NCBI GenBank assembly: GCA_009777245.1
Contig: WRMF01000006.1
Span: forward strand, 1-64,000
DNA from: Betaproteobacteria bacterium
GTDB taxonomy: Bacteria; Pseudomonadota; Gammaproteobacteria; Burkholderiales; Rhodocyclaceae
Direction: 5' to 3'
Length of the DNA stretch: 64,000 bases
Below the pieces are notes generated by a model, which searched no databases, was not told where the DNA came from, and worked only from the letters and a program-made list of their open reading frames with translations. Position 1 is the stretch's first letter; the number at the start of each line of letters is the position of its first letter. This document shows positions 8,063-15,782 of the stretch, piece by piece. The translations under genes were made by a program, and so were the position numbers.

Positions 8063-9467
8063 CACTTACGGCCTGCCAAGCCCCGAAGAACTCCAGCAAT
8101 GGGCGCTCCCGTACTTTCCGGAGTTTCGGGAGGCGGTCTTGCAGACGGCAATTAGATCGGTAATCTTGCAGACGGCTACCGAATTCCCGTACTTTCCGGA
8201 GTTGCGGGAGCCGTCCACATACTCCCCTGTCGTCTCGCCATACACCGGCGCGGCGGGCAGTTTCGATGTAAACCGATACCGCGCGGATTTTCCGATCCTG
8301 AACGAGACAGTCGACGGCAAGCCCCTCATCTGGCTTGACAACGGCGCGACCACGCAAAAGCCGCGCCAGGTCATAGAGCGTATCTCGTACTATTACGAGC
8401 ATGAGAACTCGAATGTCCATCGAGGGGCGCATGAACTGGCCGCCCGCTCGACCGACGCGTATGAAGCGGCGCGGCAGACTGTCGCGGGCTTTTTGGGCGC
8501 GCCGTCCAAAGACAACATCATGTTTGTGCGAGGGACGACCGAGGGAATCAACCTCGTGGCGCGGGGTTACGTCAAGCCGCTGCTCGCTCCGGGTGATGAG
8601 ATTGTTCTTACCTGGCTGGAACACCACGCCAATATCGTGCCGTGGCAGTTGATCGCGCAGGAGGCTGGCGCGGTAATCAAGGTCGCGCCGGTTGATGATG
8701 CGGGACAGATTATCTTGTCCGAATTTGAGCGGCTGTTTAGCCCGCGCACTCGCTTTGCGGCGGTGACGCATGTCTCGAACGCGCTGGGAACAATCACGCC
8801 GTTGCATGAGATGGTGCAAATCGCGCATCGCTACGGAGTGCGGATACTGGTGGACGGGGCGCAGTCGGTGGCGCATACGCCGGTCAATGTAAGCGCGCTG
8901 GATGCGGATTTCTTCGTGTTTTCCGGACACAAGATATTCGCCCCGACGGGAATCGGCGCGGTGTATGGCAAGGCGGACGCATTGGAAGAGGCGCGGCCTT
9001 ATCAGGGCGGCGGCAACATGATTCGGGACGTGACCTTCGAGCACACAGTTTACAACCCCGCGCCGGAAAAATTCGAGGCCGGTACGGGAAGTATTGCTGA
9101 CGCCGTAGGTCTGGGCGCGGCGCTGGATTATGTGACGGGCGTCGGTCTTTTGAACATCAGCGCCTATGAGCATGATCTTCTGGACTACGCCGCCCGTGAG
9201 CTTGGGCGCATAAACGGCTTAAAGCTTATCGGCGCGGCGAAGGAAAAAGCGAGCGCGCTCTCCTTTGTGCTGGATGGCGTGAGCGTTCAACATGTCGGAA
9301 AACATCTCTCCAATCACGGCATTGCCGTTCGTGCCGGTCACCATTGCGCCCAGCCAATTCTGCGTCGTTTCGGGCTTGAGGCGACCGTGCGCCCCACGAT
9401 TGCGTTTTACAACACGGCGGATGAGATCGACGCGCTGGCGCGCGCGGTTTGGGAACTGGCGCGCTAG
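8049..9467 (+). CDS. Cysteine desulfurase with N-terminal cargo extension (encapsulin cargo)
   Basis: Group II (SufS/CsdA-type) PLP enzyme that removes sulfur from cysteine as a persulfide. Residues from about 73 on form the enzyme: FSGHKIFAPTG with PLP Lys295, VDGAQSVAH, and RAGHHCAQP with catalytic Cys433; the total is 472. The first 73 residues are not part of the catalytic fold and contain a duplicated segment: LPYFPEFREA (20-29) and FPYFPELREP (46-55), plus a repeated LQTA. Family 2A encapsulins load desulfurases through such extensions, so this part is the likely targeting domain. The start lies inside the shell gene, which suggests coupled translation. The repeated DNA behind the extension shares sequence with dispersed repeats elsewhere in the window. 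Confidence 0.92.
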   Translation: MTTADTYGLPSPEELQQWALPYFPEFREAVLQTAIRSVILQTATEFPYFPELREPSTYSPVVSPYTGAAGSFDVNRYRADFPILNETVDGKPLIWLDNGATTQKPRQVIERISYYYEHENSNVHRGAHELAARSTDAYEAARQTVAGFLGAPSKDNIMFVRGTTEGINLVARGYVKPLLAPGDEIVLTWLEHHANIVPWQLIAQEAGAVIKVAPVDDAGQIILSEFERLFSPRTRFAAVTHVSNALGTITPLHEMVQIAHRYGVRILVDGAQSVAHTPVNVSALDADFFVFSGHKIFAPTGIGAVYGKADALEEARPYQGGGNMIRDVTFEHTVYNPAPEKFEAGTGSIADAVGLGAALDYVTGVGLLNISAYEHDLLDYAARELGRINGLKLIGAAKEKASALSFVLDGVSVQHVGKHLSNHGIAVRAGHHCAQPILRRFGLEATVRPTIAFYNTADEIDALARAVWELAR

Positions 9468-9476
9468 GGGAAAGAC

Positions 9477-10418
9477 ATGCGACCGATTGATGCGGAGATA
9501 GAACAGGTCTCGGAGGCGATTCTCGATTATCTGGAAAGAAATCGGGAGACGATACCCAAACAGCCGGACAAGGCAGCGATCATTGCAATGATCGGGAAGT
9601 TGCAGCATATCCTGTTCCCTACGCACTTTGAGGGCGGTCATATCCGTGGCGGTTCGCTCAAAAACCGGATTGGCGTGATGCTGGAGGAAGTGGCGCATGA
9701 GCTTGCCTTGCAGACGGGTTTTGCGCTGCGGCATGACTTCTCCTGCAAGAGTCGTCCGCAAGAGGAGGTAAATGAGGCGGCGGATGAGATAGCCTTGCAA
9801 TTCATCAAGAGAATTCCGGTCATCAAGGAACATCTGGAGAGTGACGTTGAGGCTATCTATAAAGGCGACCCTTCCGCGTACAGCAAGGCGGAGATCATCA
9901 TTTCGTATCCCGGCGCGTATGCCGGCATGGTTTACCGCGTCGCGCACGAGCTATACCTTTTGTCCGTGCCGCTTATTCCGAGAATCATGAGCGAATACGC
10001 GCACAGCGTCACCGGAATTGACATTCATCCCGGAGCCGCAATAGGAAAATACTTCTTTATGGATCATGGGACGGGCATCGTTATCGGCGAGACGACGGTT
10101 ATCGGCGACCATGTAAAGCTGTTTCAGGGGGTTACGTTGGGGGCGTTGTCTACACAAGGCGGACAAAACCTGAAGGGCGTCAAGCGCCATCCGACGATTA
10201 ACGACCATGTGACGATTTATTCGGGGGCTTCGATTTTGGGCGGTGATACGATTATCGGGCAGGGGGCGATAATCGGCGGCAATGCTTTTGTTGTGAAGTC
10301 GGTGCCGGAGAATACTCGGGTGACTGTCAAAAATCCCGAACTGCAATTCAGGAACAACCGCAACATTTCCGCGCGCGTCGAACTGGATCAGACGGAATTC
10401 TGGTTTTACGCGATATGA
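9477..10418 (+). CDS. Serine O-acetyltransferase, EpsC/CysE type
   Basis: Makes O-acetylserine, the activated serine for cysteine synthesis. The protein has 313 residues: an alpha-helical N-terminal half and a left-handed beta-helix of hexapeptide repeats (SVTGIDIHPGAAIG, GIVIGETTVIG, GGDTIIGQGAIIGG). The catalytic region includes HPGA and MDHGTGIVIGE. The C terminus ends FWFYAI; a C-terminal Ile is what lets CysE-type enzymes dock into the CysK active site, so a complex with the CysK/CysM protein of this operon is possible. A GGGGAAAG ribosome site precedes the ATG, 9 bases after the desulfurase stop. This is the last operon gene. Serine acetyltransferases are known family 2A encapsulin neighbours but are not established cargo. 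Confidence 0.92.
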   Translation: MRPIDAEIEQVSEAILDYLERNRETIPKQPDKAAIIAMIGKLQHILFPTHFEGGHIRGGSLKNRIGVMLEEVAHELALQTGFALRHDFSCKSRPQEEVNEAADEIALQFIKRIPVIKEHLESDVEAIYKGDPSAYSKAEIIISYPGAYAGMVYRVAHELYLLSVPLIPRIMSEYAHSVTGIDIHPGAAIGKYFFMDHGTGIVIGETTVIGDHVKLFQGVTLGALSTQGGQNLKGVKRHPTINDHVTIYSGASILGGDTIIGQGAIIGGNAFVVKSVPENTRVTVKNPELQFRNNRNISARVELDQTEFWFYAI

Positions 10419-10466
10419 ACACGCGTCAAGCGCAATCCTCGCCATTTATGGCGAGGTGACTCAACC
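10419..10466. repeat. Composite repeat fragment
   Basis: ACACGCGTCAAGCGCAATC followed by CTCGCCATTTATGGCGAGG, a palindrome shared with the copies near 13.3, 30.5, 47.8 and 57.0 kb. It separates the acetyltransferase from the convergent intact proA and may act as a hairpin terminator. Confidence 0.6.
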
Positions 10467-10469
10467 GCC

Positions 10470-11729
10470 CTAACCCCGCGCCTCGCCGTTCCCGAACACT
10501 ACCCATTTCTGGCTGGTTAGTCCTTCAAGGCCGACCGGGCCGCGCGCGTGGATTTTGTCGGTGGAAATGCCTATTTCCGCGCCCAGGCCATATTCAAAGC
10601 CATCGGCAAAACGGGTTGAGGCATTCACCATTACCGAGCTGGAATCCACCTCCCGCAAAAACCGCATGGCGTGACTGTGATTCTCCGTCACAATGGCGTC
10701 GGTATGACGGGAAGAATAGCGGTTGATATGGGCAATGGCTTCTCTTACACCCGATACGACTTTCACGGCAATAATCGGCGCCAGATATTCGGTCGCGTAA
10801 TCTTCTTCGGTCGCCGACACGGCTTCCGGCACAATCCGGCAAGTCTCCGCGCAACCCCGAATTTCCACTCCCTTCATACGCAATCTCTCTCCTACAAGCG
10901 GCAGCAGGTTTTCTGCGACTTCCCGGTCAATCAGCAGGGATTCGGCGGCGTTGCACACGCCGTACCGCTGTGTTTTGGCGTTTTCCACGATTTTTATCGC
11001 CTTTTCCGGATCGGCGCTTGCTTCCAGATAGACATGGCAGTTACCGTCCAGATGCTGAATCATCGGCACTTTCGCATCGGCGAGCAGGCGAGCAATCAAG
11101 CCCTTGCCGCCCCGCGGCACGATGACATCCACAAACTCGCGCATGGTGATGAGTTCGCCCACAGCGGCGCGGTCTGTGGTTTCCACAACCTGAATGGCAT
11201 CAAGGGGCAGTCCGGCGCTTTGCAAACCTTCCTGAATCAAGGCGGCAATGGCTCGATTGGAGCAAATGGCTTCCGAGCCGCCGCGCAGGATGGCGGCGTT
11301 GCCGGATTTGAGACACAGCGCGGCGGCATCCGCCGTAACGTTGGGACGCGCCTCGTAGATAATGCCGACCACGCCTAACGGAACTCGCATCCTTCCTACC
11401 TCTATGCCGGAAGGCCGCCTTCTTATGTCGGTCATTTCTCCTACCGGATCAGGCAGTTCCGCAATCTGAAATACTCCTGCCGCCATGTCGGCAATGCTTT
11501 TTTCGGTAAGGGTCAAGCGATCCAGCAGGGATTCTTCCAGTCCGTTTTTTCGCGCCGCTTCCAGATCAATCGCGTTGGCATTCATAAGCGCCTGCGTCTC
11601 CCGCAGAATGGCGTTGCCGATATTGACAAGCGCCGCGTTTTTTTTCGCCGTCGGGGCGCGAAGAAGCAGGCTTGATGCTTCACGCGCCTGCCGCCCCAAG
11701 GTTTTCATGTATGTTTGTATGTCGTTCAT
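10470..11729 (-). CDS. proA: Gamma-glutamyl phosphate reductase, intact copy
   Basis: NADPH-dependent reductase of proline synthesis, 419 residues from the ATG that matches family N termini ([14 protein letters not shown]). An upstream in-frame ATG at 11756 would add nine residues, and neither has a clear ribosome site. The core is complete: [30 protein letters not shown], the catalytic-Cys region [11 protein letters not shown], and [12 protein letters not shown] near the end. Proline biosynthesis presumably relies on this copy, since copy 1 is frameshifted. No proB is adjacent. Confidence 0.93.
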   Translation of the reverse strand: MNDIQTYMKTLGRQAREASSLLLRAPTAKKNAALVNIGNAILRETQALMNANAIDLEAARKNGLEESLLDRLTLTEKSIADMAAGVFQIAELPDPVGEMTDIRRRPSGIEVGRMRVPLGVVGIIYEARPNVTADAAALCLKSGNAAILRGGSEAICSNRAIAALIQEGLQSAGLPLDAIQVVETTDRAAVGELITMREFVDVIVPRGGKGLIARLLADAKVPMIQHLDGNCHVYLEASADPEKAIKIVENAKTQRYGVCNAAESLLIDREVAENLLPLVGERLRMKGVEIRGCAETCRIVPEAVSATEEDYATEYLAPIIAVKVVSGVREAIAHINRYSSRHTDAIVTENHSHAMRFLREVDSSSVMVNASTRFADGFEYGLGAEIGISTDKIHARGPVGLEGLTSQKWVVFGNGEARG

Positions 11730-11833
11730 GGCAGAGGGGAAACATAAAAAGAACAATTGTACGGCAAGTAATCAGCGCGAAAAAGGAAAGCCGCTTCAGG
11801 TAAAATCCATCAGAATCTTATGGGATTGTCTCC

Positions 11834-13315
11834 ATGACCGAATCCATCCTCATCAATTTCGCGCCGCAGGAAACCCGGGTCGCCATTCTCGCGCAGGGCG
11901 TGGTGCAGGAATTGCACATCGAGCGCGCCGCCAACAGGGGTCTGGTAGGCAATATCTATCTGGGACGGGTAAACCGCATCCTGCCCGGTATGCAGTCCGC
12001 GTTCATTGACATCGGGCTGGAGCGCGCGGCTTTCCTGCATGTGGCGGACATCTGGCAGCCGCGCGAAAACGGCGATGGCTCCGGCAACGGGAACGAACAC
12101 GGAAACGCCCGCCCGATCAAAAGCATACTCTCGGACGGGCAGCGTCTCATGGTACAGGTCATCAAAGACCCGTTGGGGAGCAAGGGCGCGCGGCTATCCA
12201 CGCAAATTTCCCTTGCGGGGCGAATGTTGGTCTATCTGCCGCAAGAGAAACATATCGGCATTTCCCAGCGGATTGAAGACGAAGCGGGGCGCGAATCCCT
12301 GCGGGCGCGTCTGGCCGCGCTCGTGCCGCCTGAAGAGGAAGGCGGCTTTATCGTGCGTACAATTGCGGAAAGCGCAAGCGACGAAGAGCTGGAAAACGAC
12401 ATGGCCTATCTCTGCAAGCTCTGGCGCGACATCAGGGAACGCGCCAGATGCGCGGGCGCAGCCTCGCCCCTGTATCTCGAACTTGACCTGGCGCACCGGG
12501 TATTGCGCGATTTCGTCAATCCGGAAACTTCCAGAATCGTGATTGACGCGGAGTTAAAATTGCGGCAATTACAGGAATTTGCCGCCGAATACACTCCGGC
12601 GGTCTTGCCCCTGCTTGAATACTACGGCAATCAGCGTCCTCTCTTTGATTTGCACGGCGTGGAAGAAGAAATGGAAAAGGCGCTTGCCCGCCGCGTCGAC
12701 CTGAAATCGGGCGGTTATCTGATTCTCGACCAGAACGAGGCAATGACCACCATTGACGTAAATACCGGCGGCTTCGTCGGCATCAGGAATTTCGACGACA
12801 CCATCTTCAAGACCAATCTGGAAGCGGCGCAGGCCATTGCCCGCCAGCTTCGGCTGCGAAACCTTGGCGGCATCATCGTCATTGACTTTATTGACATGGA
12901 AAATCCGGAGCATCGCGGCGCGGTGCTCTCCGAGTTCAACAAGGCGCTTGCCAACGACCACACCCGCATTACGGTCAATGGTTTTACCGCCCTTGGTCTG
13001 GTGGAGATGACCAGAAAGCGCACCCGCGAATCCCTCTCTCATATTCTTTGCGAGTCATGCCCGACCTGCGGCGGACGGGGCGAAGTAAAGACGGCAAGGA
13101 CAATGGCGCACGAGATTTTACGCGAACTGCTGCGTGAGGCAAGGCAGTTTGATGCCCGTGAATACCGGGTGCTTGCGGGGACTGAAATCATTGATCTGCT
13201 GCAAGAAGAGGAATCGCAGGCGTTGGCTCTCATCTCCGATGAAATCGGTAAACCCGTCTCCCTGCAAGCAGAGGCAAGCTACGCCGCCGAACAATACGAT
13301 ATTGTTCTGATGTGA
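11834..13315 (+). CDS. rng: Ribonuclease G
   Basis: Single-strand-specific endoribonuclease for 16S rRNA 5' maturation and mRNA decay; 493 residues, the usual RNase G length, without the long C-terminal scaffold of RNase E. The N-terminal S1 domain starts around GNIYLGRVNRILPGMQSAFIDIG. The DNase I-like active site includes DVNTGGFVG and IIVIDFIDM, and the zinc-link motif CPTCGGRG lies near residue 400. The short acidic/Gly-rich insertion at about residues 74-95 (DGSGNGNEHGN) is in the S1 domain and is common in proteobacteria. The usual partners maf and rlmH are not next to it; proA lies upstream in divergent orientation. Confidence 0.95.
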   Translation: MTESILINFAPQETRVAILAQGVVQELHIERAANRGLVGNIYLGRVNRILPGMQSAFIDIGLERAAFLHVADIWQPRENGDGSGNGNEHGNARPIKSILSDGQRLMVQVIKDPLGSKGARLSTQISLAGRMLVYLPQEKHIGISQRIEDEAGRESLRARLAALVPPEEEGGFIVRTIAESASDEELENDMAYLCKLWRDIRERARCAGAASPLYLELDLAHRVLRDFVNPETSRIVIDAELKLRQLQEFAAEYTPAVLPLLEYYGNQRPLFDLHGVEEEMEKALARRVDLKSGGYLILDQNEAMTTIDVNTGGFVGIRNFDDTIFKTNLEAAQAIARQLRLRNLGGIIVIDFIDMENPEHRGAVLSEFNKALANDHTRITVNGFTALGLVEMTRKRTRESLSHILCESCPTCGGRGEVKTARTMAHEILRELLREARQFDAREYRVLAGTEIIDLLQEEESQALALISDEIGKPVSLQAEASYAAEQYDIVLM

Positions 13316-13425
13316 CCACGTGTCTCGCGCAAATCTCGCCATTTATGGCGGGTGAGCGAGACAGTTGTTTTGTGGAGCTGAAGGCTCCCTCATCTGTGGC
13401 GAGGAAGCCCCAACCTTCAGGTTAA
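13316..13425. repeat. Composite intergenic repeat, inverted copy
   Basis: Reverse complement of the copy at 30.4-30.5 kb. In order: ACGTGTCTCGCGC, the palindrome CTCGCCATTTATGGCG, GAGCGAGACAGTTGTTTTGTG, GGCTCCCTCATCTGTGGCG and AAGCCCCAACCTTCAGGTT. The hairpin at the far end is incomplete in this copy. Positions 13426-13590 show no gene. Confidence 0.75.
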
Positions 13426-13590
13426 TGGAATGGACTCCTCCTGCCCTTTTCGGCCTCGTAATGTGCCAGACTGGAGGGGTGACTCACAGCAAGCGCCATT
13501 TCAACCTGAGCGAGAGATATGGCGACTCGCGTGAATATATAACGCTTTCCGCAAATAACATTACTATCAGAGGTAGCTAACCACGCCGCC

Positions 13591-13618
13591 GTAGGGGTTA
13601 AAAATTTTTAACCCCTAC
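13591..13618. terminator. Perfect 28-bp palindrome, probable bidirectional terminator
   Basis: The half-site GTAGGGGTTAAAAA is followed at once by its exact complement. The A/T centre gives a T run after a GC stem on both strands, between the convergent rng and the lipoprotein gene. The flanking AGCTAACCACGCCGCC recurs beside a near-identical palindrome at 23.48 kb, so it also belongs to a repeat family. Confidence 0.6.
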
Positions 13619-13647
13619 GACCGCGCAAGCGGGAGAGGGGAGACATT

Positions 13648-14250
13648 CTAGCCGCCCTGCCAGCAGGCGCGTTGTTTGCTGCCTGTTTCACGCCAGGGCA
13701 GGAGGTTTTCCGTCGCCAACCTTGCGGCAAGCTCCGAGAGCGCCGCTACGCCGCCTGCCGCATCCGGCGATGGCGTCATGACGGTACGGAAAAATCGCGC
13801 CTCGTCCTCCAGCCGTCCTGTCTTTACATGCCAGACTTGCGCTTCAAGCGCAATCACGGCAAAACTTTGATCCGGCGCGGAAAAGACCTGTTCAAAGCGG
13901 GTCAGGTTAAGGACAAGCTGGCATTGATCTTCCGCGCCCTCCGGCCAGAACAGATAATGCGCCAGATGTCGGCTCAAAATTTCAGCGGGCGGGGAAATCC
14001 AGCGGGAGCGGGAATAGGTCAGAACCTCCGCCCCTCCGGCGGGCTTGACATACTCCAGCCGGTAGCGCATTGCTTCATCCGCCAGGTCGGAGCCGGAGCG
14101 CACCTCGAATTTCCAGGCGCGGCGGGAATCATCCACGGTCTCTGCCGCAGGCCCCGCGCCCAGATCAAACCGGCCAATGTCCGCCGCCGGGTCTTGCCGG
14201 ATGGAGCAGGCCGACAGAAGAAAGAAGGATAAAAACAGGAAAACTTTCAT
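13648..14250 (-). CDS. ABC-type transport auxiliary lipoprotein (PqiC/DUF330-like)
   Basis: A lipoprotein of 200 residues. The start chosen, two bases after the MCE gene stop, opens a signal peptide MKVFLFLSFFLLSACS with lipobox LSAC; the longer open frame upstream lies inside the MCE gene. The body (RYRLEYVKPAGG, YSRSRWISPPAEILSRHL, and the LVLNLTRFEQVF strand) resembles the auxiliary lipoproteins that pair with MCE proteins in PqiABC/Mla-type phospholipid transport. The ATPase and permease genes that usually precede the MCE gene are missing here. Confidence 0.75.
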   Translation of the reverse strand: MKVFLFLSFFLLSACSIRQDPAADIGRFDLGAGPAAETVDDSRRAWKFEVRSGSDLADEAMRYRLEYVKPAGGAEVLTYSRSRWISPPAEILSRHLAHYLFWPEGAEDQCQLVLNLTRFEQVFSAPDQSFAVIALEAQVWHVKTGRLEDEARFFRTVMTPSPDAAGGVAALSELAARLATENLLPWRETGSKQRACWQGG

Positions 14251-14252
14251 GG

Positions 14253-15155
14253 CTATTCCGGTATTGCAAACCCGGCCTCGCCGGGTCCGGGACGCGCGGG
14301 CGGCGCCCCGAAAATAAGGCTTTGCGGGGAACGTTCGATCATTTTCAGCGTCCTGTCCAGTTGGCGCAGGGTCGTTGCAAGATCGCGGCTTACCGTGGAG
14401 ATTTGCGGCATCAATTCTTCGCCCCAATCGCCTCCCTGCTTCAGCAGGCTGTTCAGACCGGCTGCCGCGTCGTCCACGCTTGCCACCATTTGCCGCGCTT
14501 CTTCCACCAACAGGGGCATTTTCTGCATGGCATCCGACATGGAGTTAACATTTTCGGCGGAAAGCATTTGCTCCATTGAGGCGAGCGCGCGATCAGCCCT
14601 GGCGCTGGCTGATTCAAATCTGGCCAGGGTGGCGCTGAAGTGGCGTCTGTTTTCCTCGTTCAACAAGGCATTGGCCTGTTTCATGAAATGCCGCGCTTCG
14701 CCAAGCAACTCCGGCAGACTGTCCTGCAACTGGTTCATCAGGCTCGCGCGAAGCGGGATGCGCGGCAACTGCCCGGAGATGGTGTGCGGCAGCGGATTTT
14801 TGCTCTCCTCGTCATCTTCAAGCATGATCTTGGCGACGCCGGTAATGCCTTGATAGGCAAGACGCGCGCCTACTTCATCGCCAAGCGGCAGGCTTTTATC
14901 CACCTGCACGTGAATCAGAATATCGCGGCGATCCTGCGAGTCGAGCCGGATATTCAGCACCTTGCCTACGTCAATTCCGCGATAACTGACCCGAGCCTGA
15001 GGCATAAGCCCGTCAATGTTTTCCCGCGAGACCACGATCAGCTCCCTGAATTCCTGATCGTCGGCTGAGCCAAACCAGTACAGGAAAAATACGGCAGCCG
15101 CCCCCAAAAAGAGCGTAAACAATCCGGCCAGAAATGCGTTGGCTTTACTTTCCAT
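14253..15155 (-). CDS. MCE/MlaD-family lipid transport protein
   Basis: Inner-membrane-anchored periplasmic protein of 300 residues. One N-terminal membrane helix (FLAGLFTLFLGAAAVFFLYWF) is followed by a single MCE domain (residues 38-115: NIDGLMPQARVSYRGIDVGKV, AYQGITGVAKIML). A long helical tail follows (140-280), ending in a Pro/Ala-rich stretch. MCE proteins form hexameric tubes that carry phospholipids across the periplasm. The following lipoprotein is its likely partner. No mlaE/mlaF homologue is adjacent; upstream lies a hemerythrin gene on the same strand. Confidence 0.88.
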   Translation of the reverse strand: MESKANAFLAGLFTLFLGAAAVFFLYWFGSADDQEFRELIVVSRENIDGLMPQARVSYRGIDVGKVLNIRLDSQDRRDILIHVQVDKSLPLGDEVGARLAYQGITGVAKIMLEDDEESKNPLPHTISGQLPRIPLRASLMNQLQDSLPELLGEARHFMKQANALLNEENRRHFSATLARFESASARADRALASMEQMLSAENVNSMSDAMQKMPLLVEEARQMVASVDDAAAGLNSLLKQGGDWGEELMPQISTVSRDLATTLRQLDRTLKMIERSPQSLIFGAPPARPGPGEAGFAIPE

Positions 15156-15181
15156 ATTGATTTTCGGAATACGATGTCAGC

Positions 15182-15658
15182 CTACCAGAATTTCCACCAG
15201 GGGGATTTTGTCTGCTTTTTGACGGACGAGCTGGATTTTTTCGACCCGCCGGCATCTCTTTTGTGTTTGAAGAACACGCCGTATTTCGCGTCCTCGGAGA
15301 GAATATGCTTGGTCAGCCAGTTACGCAGGAATTGCAGCAACTCGAAGCTGATCGCGGCTTGTCCGCTGGCGACTTTTTGCTGCAACGCATCCACTTTTTC
15401 AAGCAGGGATTCATGGTGCTTGCAGTGTTCTTCGTATGCCGGATACTTGCCGACGCGCATCAAGGTCTGCTCCAGCGTGAAATGCACGCGGGTGTAATCC
15501 ACAAGTTCCGCAAGAATGGTCTTGCAGGCGGAGCTGCCTTCATGGTTCATGATGGCCTGATGCAGCTTTTCAGCCATGGCGAACAGGTTTTTATGTTGTT
15601 CGTCAATTTCGTCAATTCCGACGCTGTACTCATCTGACCAAATAAACATATTGCTCAT
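15182..15658 (-). CDS. Bacteriohemerythrin
   Basis: Single-domain non-heme di-iron oxygen-binding protein of 158 residues. All ligands of the four-helix bundle are visible: H22 (DEQHK), H59 and E63 (HFTLE), H78 and H82 (HCKHH), H118 and D123 (HILSED). A Ser/Lys-rich tail ending SPWWKFW follows the domain and is not part of the fold. AGGAG precedes the ATG. The likely role is O2 storage, delivery or sensing in a cell living at low oxygen; the substrate process is unknown. Confidence 0.95.
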   Translation of the reverse strand: MSNMFIWSDEYSVGIDEIDEQHKNLFAMAEKLHQAIMNHEGSSACKTILAELVDYTRVHFTLEQTLMRVGKYPAYEEHCKHHESLLEKVDALQQKVASGQAAISFELLQFLRNWLTKHILSEDAKYGVFFKHKRDAGGSKKSSSSVKKQTKSPWWKFW

Positions 15659-15782
15659 AGATATAACTCCTGTGCAACGGGAAAATGGTTAGGATACCGG
15701 AAGTCCGCCGCTGCGTGAACAGGAAAAACGCCAGGACGCCACCTGAAAATGGTAAACTTCGCTTCTTTCAGGAGTTCGTTTT

